NCBI GenBank assembly: GCA_963556495.2
Contig: OY747716.1
Coordinates: 33,694,318-33,758,317 of the forward strand
DNA: 64,000 nt
Origin: Valencia hispanica
Taxonomy: Eukaryota > Chordata > Actinopteri > Cyprinodontiformes > Valenciidae
Direction of reading: 5' to 3'
Of the stretch, positions 25,541-36,644 are shown piece by piece; position 1 is the first letter of the stretch, and each line of letters opens with the position of its first letter. The notes beneath the pieces are model-generated. The model saw only the letters and a program-made list of their open reading frames with translations. It ran no database searches and had not been told where the DNA came from. The position numbers and the translations under genes are program-made.

Positions 25541-25686
25541 TAATCCTATGTGAATTGGATTTGCACTTGGACTCGAACACTAAGGGACTCAAGTGTGGCT
25601 TGGATTCTAGATATGAGGATTTGACTACAACACTGCTAAAAGATGCCAGACAGTAGCTGTAGAGGACTGGAGTTGGGAGAGTCCTG

Positions 25687-26070
25687 TTCTACATGTTTAT
25701 CGTGTCCCCTATACATCTTATGCCAAACTGCAGAGAGGAGTTCACATGGAACCCCTGATCTAAAGCTGTCTATTGTAGCTTTGTGTGTATCTTTAGAGTG
25801 GTTGTCCTACTGGAAGTTGAACCTCTGACCCAGTAACAATTCTTTTACTCTGTCGTTAGCTACATCCCATAAAGGTCTGACCTGCTTTACTGTCCCTGCT
25901 GAAATATGACATTCCCATAGCATGAGGCTGCCACCACTGTATTTTACTGGGTGGATTGTGTTTTCAGTGTGATTTGTGGTGTAAGTTTTCTGCATCACGG
26001 AGTGTTTTACATGAAGTGACATGGTTTGACATTGATTCCTTGATCTTCTGTTCTTCCTTTGTTTCTTCAC
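25687..26070 (-). mobile_element. Tc1-like fossil, outermost layer (right part)
   Basis: Reverse-strand Tc1 blocks: ggttgtcctactggaagttg (the QQDN region), ctgtccctgctgaaatatga, cccatagcatgaggctgcca and ccaccactgtattttactgg (the HGGG region). It continues the fossil that begins at 24026. Confidence 0.65.
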
Positions 26071-26718
26071 TAAAGTTCTCTAAAAGCCTCTGATTTATAC
26101 TGAGATTAAGGCCTACTCTACAAAGAGACAAAGCGGGTATAGTTTCAAAAACAGTCTTTAAAAACAGCAACAGAATAATACAAATGTTTGTCCACATGAA
26201 TTCTGGCTTAAAATATTGCAGTACACTGGTGGTGCTGTGACACTGCCAGAGAAACACAGAAAAGAACATTGAGCATTCGCAGTCAACCTGGTGGCAAACA
26301 CGACAACTATAGCTTCAAATGAGAGCTTTATTTAAAAGCATAGTGTCTGTGGTTCTCTGGATCCATTTTTTCCTCCTGGTGATTGAGGAGGGACGGTCTA
26401 GGATTCTAGGTTACTTAAGTTCTGTATTTACCTAACAAGGTTTGTATTTACCTAATTAGGACCACAACACCATATGACACAATGTTTGTTTACTTTATCA
26501 CAGAGTTGTACATACGAGTTAAATATAGGATGGCCCGTTGATGTCATCCACTGAGAAAAAATGGCGTAGAGCTCAGAATCACGGAGGCAACTGAGCCTGC
26601 GTTGTGAGAGTTCTCCACTCTGGGAGCTATATTCAAACATGATCGTTTATGGTCTTGAAACGCCGGCTCCTTGTGGATGAGACACCTATTCAATGAAATA
26701 TCTTTGCTGCTACACCTG
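26071..26718. other. unassigned; probably part of the element hit by Harbinger
   Basis: Around 26640 ggtcttgaaacgccggctcc, and after the Harbinger element catgtagacagggcctaa (28058), look like pieces of one older repeat into which the Harbinger copy inserted. I cannot name it. Confidence 0.3.
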
Positions 26719-26935
26719 GGGCCTGTACCATGAAGGTGGCTCAACAAACTCGGGGTTACAGGATTGGTTTTGAATCGACAAAACCAAACCGATGCAATCA
26801 GGCTTAATTGGTACCATGACGCAGGTTATCAAGTTTCTCTGTCAACTCAGGCTTTGATCCTTAAACTATGATTAATCCACAGGCGCGTGCACATAAAAGA
26901 GTGACGACGACACTGAACAACCAATCGCGTTCGAT

Positions 26936-27174
26936 ATGGATAGAGCGAGAGCTATCTACTTTTCAACGGAGGAGCAAGAGATTATTCTCCAGAAATATGA
27001 AGAATTTAGAAATATTTATCAAGCACGCAGTAACACTGTATCTGCTGCCAAAGCAAGAGAACAATCGTGGAGGAAGATTGCTGATTGTGTTAATGCGTGG
27101 GTTAAACAATTAATGTACATTTAAGTAGGCTAAGCATATTAAAATATATTAAATGCTAAAATGAAAATGTATTC

Positions 27175-27221
<47 letters not shown>

Positions 27222-27543
27222 GTGTGTAGATGTATGTGAAAGTATAGGCTATTACATCCTAAGAAAGATTGATATTCATTAATTTTTAGATGAAACCCCA
27301 ACTCCAAACGGTCTTGGCAGCAGATCAAGAGAAAATATAAAAATATAATTCAAAGTGGTGAGTATTTACCATATTTTTTATTATTTTCTTAGAACATTTA
27401 ATCACAAACACTTGTTTGCAGCAAACAGAAAAAAATGTGAAATAAGGAAAACTGGGGGAGGGCCACCTCCTCAAGATTACACTGTGGCAGAGGAGTTGGC
27501 TCTGAGCAACAACAAGGGGCGGCCGATTATGGATGGGATTGCA
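26936..27543 (+). pseudogene. Harbinger Myb/SANT-like accessory gene, three exons
   Basis: Exon 1 (26936-27096) encodes MDRARAIYFSTEEQEIILQK, YEEFRNIYQARSNTVSAAKA and SWRKIADCVNA. Intron 1 (27097-27289) contains an (AT)n. Exon 2 (27290-27357) encodes NPNSKRSWQQIKRKYKNIIQ. Intron 2 (27358-27421) has gtgagt and ttgcag borders. Exon 3 from 27422 encodes ANRKKCEIRKTGGGPPPQDY and VAEELALSNNKGRPIMDGIA. The splice phases agree at both junctions. The one visible lesion is a TGA at the first exon 2 codon. In Harbinger elements this DNA-binding protein assists the transposase and its nuclear entry. The 3' end is lost in the deletion. Confidence 0.75.
27178..27218. repeat. (TA)20 microsatellite in Harbinger intron 1
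   Basis: A pure 41-bp TA tract lies between the donor at 27097 and the acceptor at 27288-27289, so it does not affect the coding exons. Confidence 0.9.
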
Positions 27544-27775
27544 TGTGCTGTACAGTCAGGGCATGGCTTCGACGAGTCACATTTGTTATGTGCGGCTCAA
27601 GAAGCTCACAGAGATAAGACATTCCTTCCGCGGAAAATCTGTATCTTTCATACAAGTACGCATCAGGAAAGTCAAATAGATTTTGTCTGTCCCTAAAAAC
27701 TCGTTCTCTACGAAGTGCTCGTCTGACAATTTGCGCGGAGATGTCCACAGGATTAGGGAGAAATGGTGAAGCCAT
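27527..27775 (-). pseudogene. HARBI1-like transposase, N-terminal fragment
   Basis: From the Met at 27775 the reverse strand reads MASPFLPNPVDISAQIVRRA, LRRERVFRDRQNLFDFPDAY, LYERYRFSAEGMSYLCELLE and PHITNVTRRSHALTVQ. This is the opening segment of PIF/Harbinger nucleases, ahead of the DDE catalytic domain. The frame runs about 83 codons and meets the Myb gene's last exon at the deletion point. All catalytic residues are missing. An upstream in-frame extension to 27880 is open but unlike the family. Confidence 0.8.
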
Positions 27776-28041
27776 TGCAACAGAGAACAGACGCTGGGAA
27801 TTAGTTACGTCACATATATATGTTTCTTTGCTCACAGCTGATTGGTCAAACTTCAGTCTGAGATCTTGAATCCAGAACATAACCTGCCCCGGAGCAGGTT
27901 AGCCGTGCAGCGTAAGATACCATGGCAACGAACACCGATCAAAGCCGAGCCACTTTCATGGTACCCAAAACCCAGGGTTGGTGGAAACTAAGCTGAAACA
28001 TAGCTGGCTAGCCACCTAATCCGGCTTCATGGTACAGGCCC

Positions 28042-28242
28042 CTGCTTTCATCTCCATGTAGACAGGGCCTAAATTACACACTGTTTACTCACTGTTAATC
28101 AAACAGCATTTACAAAAGGGGTAAAAATATAAATATTTTAGAAATAAAATTTAAATTATAAAAGTAAATATTCATACCTTTTAGGAGGTTTAGGAGTAAA
28201 GTAATTTTGATTTATCTATCATTTTAATTTTGATTGTATAAC
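28042..28242. other. unassigned
   Basis: AT-rich. It starts with the older repeat noted under 26071-26718. Confidence 0.3.
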
Positions 28243-28607
28243 ATCCATCCATCCATCGTCTATACTCACTTATACTTGCAGGGTCGCTGAAGGGCTGGTG
28301 CCAATTTTCAGCAGCCACTGTGCGAGGGGCGGGTTACCCCCTATATAAGGTGCCAGTCCGTCTTGGGCAACATAGACACACACAGGCCAAATGCCGATGC
28401 ATGCACACACTTACACATAAAAACAATTTGGAAGGACTAATTAACCTAACAGTCATGTTTTTTGAATGTGGGAGAAAGCTGGAGTACCTGGTGAGAGCCC
28501 ACACATGCACAGGGAAAACATGCAAACTCCATGCAGAAAAAATACAAGCTGAGATTCTAACCCAAGAACTTCTTTCTGCAAGGAAACACTGCTACCAACT
28601 GTGACCC
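28243..28607 (-). mobile_element. tRNA-derived SINE, near full length
   Basis: On the reverse strand it has a head with ggtagcagtgtttccttgca, the body (catgcagaaa, acatgactgttaggttaatt, tgtgtgtctatgttgcccaa) and a tail ending in (GGAT)n next to ataacatcc. It is about 365 bp, slightly longer than the 52357-52678 copy. No target duplication was visible. Confidence 0.75.
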
Positions 28608-30648
28608 TTTGCAGCCCATTACCCAAGATAAATCCTCAAAATTACCAGTGGAAACATTTAAAAAACTGGTCAGCAATGATAAGAAGAAGTAGATGTCATT
28701 AAAATATTTCTTTATAAAATTTTAGATTCCTTTATCATCTATTGAATGATGCCTGTCTCCTTTCCAATCGGATACAAACCTCTTGAATGAATGAAAGTTA
28801 TTTTAAATCTAAATCTCTTTGCGGTATGGATAATCTTGCCCTTACTGTAGGTGTCCTCTTAAAGCAGTTGGATCCAATTTTATTTTCGGGTATCAGAAAT
28901 AAGGTGACTCAGTTAAAATGCAATCCACTTTTCAAAGTTTTTATATGAAGAAGGAAATATCACGTTCCTTTTATGAAAAGATGTTGGCCTAATTACCCAA
29001 TATTAGCATTGTAAATCTTAGCAATACATTTAGAAAGAAAGTTACACCAAAATTAGTGCAACAAGGTCTAAAGATGCAGCTGGAACAGTAAACTTGCTGG
29101 TAGAGAAATTTTAGAACTGCTTATCAGCATAACTGCCTTCTTTAATTCATTTTTTATAAAGCTTATTCACTTTATTAAGAGCTCAAAGACTATTAGAGGA
29201 GATTGATGAAACTCAAACTGAGTTACTTATCATTCATTCCTAAGTTTACAAATCCTTTCCAAGTTTTCTTTAGTGTAGCCAGAGGAGGAACAATATACTT
29301 TGTCCCTAAACTCCCTCTCCTGGCTCGCTTCCCCACGGGTTTCTTTTCAGCAACAGGTTAGCCACAAGGGCAGATTAAGCCGTCTCCCCCTCCCCAATCA
29401 TGCGGTAATACCAGCGGGCTGCACTGGGGGTTTTGCCTGTTGAATGGTGGCTTATGGCAGCTAAAGACCTCTAGAGGGGGAATCCTGAGGGGATTACTCT
29501 CATGTCCTGCATGAAGTGGGAAATCAAAACAGTCTGGAGCGCCCAAGGGAGGAACCTCATACATCCCACATTCCCCCACTTGTGCACATACACTAACACA
29601 CCTATACGCTCATCTGACAGCATGCACAGTTCTAATGTTGATACTCATGTATAGTCATCCAACAAGGGCCAGCTCGCTCTTAGAAAGGATTTGTTGGACT
29701 GATACTGAAATCACAGACTGAGGAGCTGCGCTTGGGAGGATTTTACACAAAAAAGTCCTGAATTACTTTATCTTTTCTTTGCCCTATTGTGTAGGTTAGA
29801 AACATAAGAAATGTATAACTTCTGCAATGGATGTTATCATGTGACCTCACACCCCTAACGCGCAGGCAAAGCCAACATTTCCAGCTTTCTTATAGGAAGT
29901 GTTTGGCCTGGCTCTCATCAGCAGCGGAACACATTGTCATGGCATTAATCTGCTGTAAGGCCTGCATCTTCTTTCACCAGTACACCCTGACTGGTATTAC
30001 ACAAACTATCAGCGTTGGCTTGGAAAAATGGATCTGTAAGGCAGAGAAAAAGAGATTGCACCATGGTGAATTGTCAATCTTCCTCATGGGCCTCCTTATT
30101 CAAGTGCAACGAATCGTGTTTTTGTTTCACTCCCGGTCATTTGGTTCTGAGTTGCTTGGGGTTTCACCGAAATCTGAAAGTTAAAGAAAATTAAAGCATT
30201 TTGGTTTAAAATGTTTCAGATTGCATGAGTATGAGTCAGTTATTACAAAATAAGACATCTGATAGCAATTTAGTTACCACATAAGGATAAAATACAAATG
30301 ATAAAATCAGGCTTTATTGTTACTAATGTCATGACACATTAAACTTAAATTAACTTCCTAAATTATTACAGATTCAGGGAACACTTTATATGGTGCAAAT
30401 ACCTTTATTTAAAAATTAGATTAGATTATTAAATCCAACTTGGGTTTTCTAAACTATTTTTTTCCATTTAATTAACGTTTTGCCCTAGTCTTGGACCTAT
30501 CTACTGTATAGAAAAACAAGAGAAGTATACTGTAGGTAATTCTAGATAAAAACCAATTTTTCATGACTAGTATTTGTATACAGTACTATAACATCTTTTC
30601 TTATTTCTAATGAAATCTTGCTAAAAACATTACGTTAAGTCATTTTCT
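28608..30648. other. unassigned; GC-richer patch 29290-29640
   Basis: The 29290-29640 patch contains gtctccccctccccaatcat and other non-repetitive blocks that could be unique sequence. The 117-codon frame at 29831-30184 shows no family signature. Confidence 0.3.
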
Positions 30649-30684
30649 AATTAGATTACAATTTATAATTGTTTGACAGCCCTA
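30649..30684 (+). mobile_element. orphan right end of the THAP-family transposon
   Basis: The last 36 bp, including gattacaatttataattg and tttgacagcccta, match the right end of the 21988-22770 element base for base. No left end was found within the preceding 1 kb. Confidence 0.75.
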
Positions 30685-30687
30685 ATA

Positions 30688-30712
30688 CAGGTGATAAAGA
30701 GAAATTTACCAA

Positions 30713-30800
<88 letters not shown>

Positions 30801-30825
30801 TTGGTAAATTTCTCTTTATCACCTG
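30688..30825. repeat. perfect 138-bp AT-cored palindrome
   Basis: The left arm 30688-30716 (caggtgataaagagaaattt, then accaaacac) and right arm 30797-30825 are exact inverted copies of 29 bp. The core 30717-30796 is (AT)40, which is also self-complementary. The whole 138 bp is therefore a perfect inverted repeat able to form a cruciform. Confidence 0.95.
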
Positions 30826-32454
30826 AATAACATTGGATTCTATCCAACATGTTATATTATTATAGTGATTTCATGGAACATTATGACATATAATACAGTA
30901 ATGAACACTATTGGATTGGGAATAACTTCAAAAAATGTCAACTGTTATTTGGTTCACTTTATGATTTTTCATGGCATAAATTTAGATTAAATTGTGTTTT
31001 TTTATTTCATGATAGATACTGGTTGGTTACATTCTGGGATTTGGTTTCCACAGTATTAGAGGAAAGATATTTATATAGATACTCCAGCAGAAGCTAATCT
31101 ATATTCAGAAGAACAACATTCAAGGACCTGTCCACCCACATCATCACATCATCAAAGGAGGATTTTCAGTCTTAGGAAGTTATCTTTTAGCATGTACAAT
31201 AGAGTGAGTCATACACAAAAACACTCTTTCAGTTGGTTTCAAAGCAGCAGCAGCATAAACAGCTGTTGCCTGCAAAAATTAATTTACATTTTGGTTTAGC
31301 AAACCAACAAAACTACTGATTTAACTAAGTAGCTAAATTCCACTTCCACTGAAACTGACCTGCAGCTTACACACACAAAAGGGTGGTGAGAAATGTAGGT
31401 CAAAAGCTAATTACGTGGCCTGGCAAGTGAGGCTTATATCAAGAAATTTCTCAAGGTCTATGGCAAATCTGCCTGCACATGCTTTCTGAAAACCCATACC
31501 ATGTGATCCATTAGGCTATTATTAGTTTGAGGGATACAGTCACACCTTCGCGTCATGAACTTAATGGTCTTCAAAAGCCAAAGTCCAAATGTCAGTGCAA
31601 GCTGTCATGGTGGTTTTGTTGACTTAAAACAAGGTTAGAATAGAACAAGGGCAATCATATTTGTCAAACCCATCCCTCTTAGAGGGTCTCATTGAAGAGC
31701 GGTAATTTAGGGATCAGGACGGGAGAGCCACCTATTGAGAGACGGGCGGTAAAAAGAATCTACAGGCCGTCCTGGCGTGCCTCTGTTTGTAGCCAGGAAG
31801 TGGCTTAATGTTACATTCCACGAGTTGCCTCAACTGTGATCTCACAGGAATGCTGCTCTCAGAGTACGTGAGATTAATATTTAACACAACATTGGGTTAA
31901 AAATGTTGCTTTGAGTTTGTGGTTTAAATGGCTGTGTTTTCATAAGAGCTCACCTGTCACTGTTATCAGGCCCTCCTCCATAACAAAATGTTTACGCCTT
32001 GTCTCAAATCACTTCTCCACAGGTGGGTGTAGTGCTCAGAAGTAAATAATTTCAACATTATTGTTGGGTCTTGACCTCGATGTGCAAATTACTTCTAGCT
32101 TAATTTACTTTTACTGCTTACAATGAGAACTACAAATTATTGGATTTGTTAGAATTGTTGACATGCTAATCCAAAATTAGCAACATTCTCAACCTCTGAC
32201 GAATTTCTACTCATATATGCTGATATACTGCTTTCTTAACAAATTATACTGGGAAAAAATTATCTATACGGTACCATTGACTATGCAATCTGGGTACTAG
32301 TCAGATCCACACATAGCTAAGCAACAGCACCCTAGCCAATGATAAATGAACAATGTCTTGGAGCTAATGGGGCCTGCCGCTACCACAGATGTAAAACTTA
32401 AGGTTTAATGAAGCACCTCTAGTTGCTAAAGTTTTCAAACCAAATTATCAAATT
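30826..32454. other. unassigned
   Basis: No coding or repeat family recognised. 31660-31860 is less AT-rich. Confidence 0.3.
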
Positions 32455-32635
32455 ACAACCTTTAATGTAAAATTATTTTATTACAGTTTTATATAATATA
32501 CCAACACAAAGTAGTGCGTAAATGCTAAGTGGAAGAAAACTCAAACATAGTGTTCAAAATTCTTTGTAAAATAAAACTCTGAAAAGCACAGCGAGCATTG
32601 GTATTCATCCCTTCATGAACCAATACTTTATTTGT

Positions 32636-33345
32636 TATACAAACGTTATTTGTATAGCACACTTTCAACAACAAGACAGTTCAATGTGCTTTCCATCATC
32701 AGGGGATAAAACAAAATAAAAGCAGCTACAAAAAAAGCATTAAGCAATCAGACATTAGACAATTAAACATTAGAGACAAATTACACATTAAAACTTATGA
32801 CATTCCAGATATTATTAATCCCTTTCTCAAAGGGAGCTCTAAACACAGCTGTGATTTAAAGGAACTCAGTGTTTCAGCAGCTTTACAGTGGTCTGGGAGT
32901 TTGTTCCAGATAAGTGGGGGATAGAAACTGAAAGCTACTTCTCCATGTTTGGTTCTAATTCTAGCGATGATTAGTAGACTAGAGTTGGAAGACCTGAGTG
33001 GTCTGTGGGATTGGTATAGTGGCAACCAGTCTTCAATATACTTTGGTGTTGAGCCATTCAATGATTTTTGGGGTGATGTGCTCTACTTTCCTGGTTCTAG
33101 TGAGAACGTGAGCAGCAGCATTCTGGATCAGCTGCAGCTGTATGATTGACCTTTTTGGCACACCTGTGAGGGCACTGTTATCAATCCGACTAAAGATAAA
33201 CGCATGGATGAGTTTTTCGAGGTCCCATTGCAACATTAGTTCTTTAATCCTAGAAATGTTCTTCAGATGATAGGCTGATCTTGTTATTGCTTTTCTATGA
33301 CCCTGGAGGTTCAGGTCTGAGTCCATTACTATGCATAGATTTCAA
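32636..33345 (-). pseudogene. L2 ORF2 3' fragment with 3' UTR
   Basis: The reverse strand reads GHRKAITRSAYHLKNISRIK, LEKLIHAFIFSRIDNSALTG, VPKRSIIQLQLIQNAAAHVL and TRTRKVEHITP. After a deletion and frame change come STPKYIEDWLPLYQSHRPLR, then TKHGEVAFSFYPPLIWNKLP. The 3' end has agtgtgctatacaaataacg next to the tail. It is 5'-truncated. The same subfamily left 25080-25440 and 24823-24902. Confidence 0.75.
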
Positions 33346-33639
33346 GCCTGAAATCTAGGTGGAACCATCTCCTGCTGTAATTGCAGCCCTTTTGGGTATG
33401 TTTGATCTATACTATTCTATTGCAGCTCTGGCCGTATGTTCAGTGTTGTTGTCAAGGTGAACCTCCATCCTAGTCTCCAGTATTTTGCTGTCTCTAAGAA
33501 GCTTTCTCCCAGTATTGCTCTGTATTTAGCTCCACCTGTCTTCTGATCTGATTCCCTGTCCCTACAAAAAAAGCATCCCCACAGCATGATGCCGCCACCA
33601 CTATATCATGCTGTCAATTCGGTGTCTCTTTTTTTAAAA

Positions 33640-33835
33640 GGTTTTTTGACACTAGTGACCTTTTGACCTTTTTTTATCTTTATTTGCAGCAGATCAGACA
33701 GGAAATGTCTTGAGAGAGAGAAGGGGGGACATTCAGCAAAGGTTCCAGAGTTAGGAATTGCTCCCCGAATGGCCGAATTGAGGGCCGATAGCCTCTGCAC
33801 ATGGAGCAGTTGCTCCGTCACAAAGATGGTGTGTT
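33640..33835 (-). repeat. SINE-like fragment
   Basis: tttatttgcagcagatcaga, caggaaatgtcttgagagag, ggggacattcagcaaagg and atagcctctgcacatgg form a block I recognise as a common fish repeat whose complete form includes a tRNA-like B box. Here it interrupts the Tc1 fossil. Confidence 0.4.
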
Positions 33836-33990
33836 CTAAAGGCAGTTACATCCACCGTATTTTACTCACTGGTATCGCAGTAAAGAGCATATCTTACTTT
33901 TCAGATTTTGGATCAGTTTTATTCCCCATACCATCTGAATCCTTGTGATTTTGTCATATAAAACCCCAATAAAATATGAAGGTTTTGTAA

Positions 33991-35944
33991 ATTGTTGAAA
34001 CTATACCTCTTGTGGCCTTCAACTAGTGCATTTAAAGATTTTATTTTGTCATAATCATAAATAATAAATGTAACATTTATCAATTTAGATATTAGGTTAA
34101 ATAAACAACCTAACTAATTAAAAACTATGAAAAATATAATTGTTAGTCTTTTTTGCAGTTTGTCGAGGGACAGATGTAAGTTACAAAATTACAGCATACA
34201 GCTAAGACTCAAAATTGAATTGTTTTCTATTGATTGCTATTTGTATCTTAAGCGTTACAGAGAAAACATCTTTCACAGGTAGAACATTATGAAATAAGAC
34301 TGTCAACAACCTGATTTTGGGTGTATAAAAGATCAAGAACATCACATTAAAATTTTTATATCCAGGAGTAGTTTGTCAGCCAAAAATATGAACAGTCTCA
34401 CACCTAACTGCTGGTCAAACCTAGCTCTCTTAGAGTAATCACTGCAGTGATTGGGTGACAAAGATAAAAAAAAAAAGGCCTTTCAATAACTCGGACTAAT
34501 GTTGTGCCTTTGCTCAGACCGGCTGTTGCCCCGGGTGCGTGTGAAATGCTTGCCGTGGACAAAGTAAACCAGTGCCGGTGCCCATGCTCCATTGTCCTCA
34601 AAGCCTACCAAAGAGGTCTCTTCACAGGTCTAGCAAACACACTCTCCAGACTCTTGGCATATCTCTGAAGATCCTCCTTTTGTGCGAGGAAACACATTAC
34701 TCTCTCAAGGTTAGGAACAGGGGAAACAAGGCAGTGCTGGTGAAAAGGCTTAAGTATCTCACCCCCACGCCCCAACTCCCCGTCAGACCGCCTCGCCTCT
34801 CCTTGTTGCCAGATGATAATTGGGACTGAAACACTTTTTTCTGGTCGAAACCTAATTCAGTGAGTAAATTGCAACATGGGAAAAACATGAATGGGACCCA
34901 GGTTGTGTGGTGTCTCAGCCACAGTGGCGCTAAGAGTTGCTCTTTGTGATTGAGTACAAAAGAGAAATGTTCTGTTAATCAGCACTGTTATGTCAAGTAA
35001 GTGTGCTTTCCTTCAAAACTACATGAATGCTTCTGAGCTTCTCAGAAATGATTAATACATTGACATTTATAAACTCAACATTTTGGGATGCAATATAAAT
35101 TACAGGTAAAACATCTTCTGTGCTAGGTCCATCATTCTACCTCTTAGTTTGTGGGGTGTGTTGCAAACAGGAAAAACCCAGCATGTAAGGTGTCAGACAA
35201 TAAACTGGTTATTTCTCACAGGCAGTTATCACGGAAAACAAACCACAATGCTGACCTGACCAGCTTACACAGAATTATTTCCCCCTTTGCTTGTTTGAAA
35301 AGAAAAGCAAAGAAGATTAAAACTTGACAAGGAATGCAAAAAATGCCTCAGCACACGGATCAGAGAGTTTAAACTGCACCACACAAATGTTTGCTTCACA
35401 AAGCAAAAACTTACAAGAATACTTATGGTTTATTTTAAAGTGACATCATTACAATGAATTTCCAAATGGTGTGGACCTTTTCTGACTGGTCTGCCCACCA
35501 TTTCAGTGATGGCTCTGGTCTGGGGGGTTGCCAAAATAGGTTGAACAACAAAAAACAAAAACAAAAAACAGTTTTAAACTTTTTTTATTTCCCTGGGAGC
35601 CCATAGGCACGGATCGGTTTTTCTATCCCCCATTTGCGGGTCAGGGAGCAATAAGGTGATTTGCTCTGCTACTTGCTGGTGCTGCAAAGGTAAGGGGGCG
35701 GGTCCGCTGAAGCGGCTGGAAGTGAAAAGGCATCTAACCAGCTCGCAAAATGCAACCAAAAACAACAAACACTGATGCATTTTCTAAATTATATCTATTT
35801 ATAATAACTATTTGCACCGTCGGTGTGCCTGCTCGCTGCTGCCAACTGTGCCTGTTGCAAGGGGTCCGCGGAAGGGGAGGGAGGCGGAAACCTCAAATCA
35901 ATGACTCGATGCGATCTGCTGGGATTCCTTAAATAGGAAACTAA
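33991..35944. other. unassigned; compositional peaks at 34500-34800 and 35600-35930
   Basis: 34572-34829 is an 85-codon open frame with no convincing family. 35640-35930 is GC-rich with gtaagggggcgggtccgctg; a similar ggggtaagggggcagttttg occurs at 36256, suggesting one interrupted repeat. Confidence 0.3.
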
Positions 35945-36068
35945 CTAAAACTTTAAACTAATTGGAATGTTTGTATGATTGCATTGAAATGACTTTTCTT
36001 GTGCCTGAGATGACATCTGTTGTGAATCAGCGTTATATAAATAAACTGAATTGAATTGAATTGAATTT
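35945..36068 (+). mobile_element. LINE 3' end with (TTGAA)n tail
   Basis: tgacatctgttgtgaatcag, cgttatataaataaactgaa and three ttgaa units have the standard form of a fish L2/Rex-type 3' terminus. It is related to 47830-47942. Confidence 0.55.
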
Positions 36069-36385
36069 TGTAACTAATAAGCTGTTGAAATAAATCACAC
36101 TAGTAACTGCTTCCAAATAAGTAACATTTCATCTGTAATATTGTCAATCCAAGCCCATAATGTTTAAATACATTTTTGTTGGCTTGTGCGAATCTGCTCA
36201 CACACTAAAATCTACGTCAATATTGCGAGCTGTGCCTGTTGGTATGGCTGTGCGCAGGGGTAAGGGGGCAGTTTTGTATGTAATACTTTTATTTTCTCCT
36301 ATTTATATGTGAGTTATTTTGTCTATGTATGTATACACTGTAAATGTATATATGTTTACATATGTATATATACTTATCTAAATAA
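36069..36385. other. unassigned; tatata-rich at 36330-36380
   Basis: Nothing coding. Contains the second gtaaggggg block mentioned under 33991-35944. Confidence 0.3.
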
Positions 36386-36644
36386 ATTCAGAGGTAGGAG
36401 GAGGAGTGAGCATGAGCTGCTCCTGAGATCTCGTAAGTAATATGGCGGTAAACTGGTAAAACAAACAAACTTAGGTAAAAAAAAACCAATACATTCAAGC
36501 CAAATATAGCAAACGTTTAACAATAATAACCATTATTTTGTATTTCTCCATAAAACAAACTGGGTGAGGAAACCTTGCACAGCCTGGAAAGCTACTTGGA
36601 CGAGTGCTTTGACAACAAGCAAGCCACAAAAATCCACCTCTGCT

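Larger units (their letters stand above)
24407..25635 (+). mobile_element. hAT-like non-autonomous element with 8-bp target duplication
   Basis: ctaaaaga occurs at 24399-24406 and 25636-25643, a perfect 8-bp duplication. The ends gagggatggagt and (inverted) cagtgttgtagt are imperfect terminal repeats. Both arms carry repeated ctcaagtc/gacttg/gacttgga words. There is no transposase; the interior holds an L2 3' end and a second foldback element. The 8-bp duplication supports hAT but does not prove it. Confidence 0.65.
24224..25686. mobile_element. foldback MITE 1, interrupted by an hAT-like element
   Basis: The left arm starts cagggatgcccaagtccagt and contains tctccaacacacctgaat. Its inverted mate attcaggtgtgtttgggaag lies at 24372. 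The far right arm after the insertion is ctgtagaggactggagttgg, ending about 25686. The element itself is about 230 bp (24224-24406 plus 25644-25686). It is split by the 24407-25635 insertion. Confidence 0.6.
26719..28041. mobile_element. PIF/Harbinger element, internally deleted
   Basis: Both ends carry gggcctgtaccatgaag as a perfect 17-bp inverted terminal repeat (26719-26735 and its mate ending 28041), flanked by ctg on each side as a 3-bp target duplication. Subterminal ggtaccatg/catggtac words repeat inside each end. It holds a Myb-like gene on the plus strand and the N-terminus of a HARBI1-like transposase on the minus strand, converging, with most of the transposase deleted at about 27540. 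Confidence 0.85.
32455..33990 (-). mobile_element. Tc1-like fossil, interrupted by an L2
   Basis: Reverse strand. Its 3' region lies at 32455-32635 (accaacacaaagtagtgcgt, ggtattcatccc, caatacttta). Transposase blocks resume at 33350-33610 (gctgtaattgcagccctttt, gcatccccacagcatgatgc). Part of its 5' UTR remains at 33930-33985 (aaaaccccaataaaatatg). It is split by an L2 (32636-33345) and by a further short repeat at 33640-33835. Confidence 0.7.

Noticed and set aside
29358..29579. Proline-rich minus-strand frame in a GC-rich patch
   Set aside because: No signature; a patch of unique sequence is the simpler explanation.
29831..30184. 117-codon plus-strand frame
   Set aside because: No family, no flanking gene signals, and composition is the same as the surrounding DNA.
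34572..34829. 85-codon frame with a faint SAP-like LKVRNRGNKAVLVKRLKYL
   Set aside because: The resemblance covers one helix only, there are no splice or start features, and the rest of the peptide is not domain-like.
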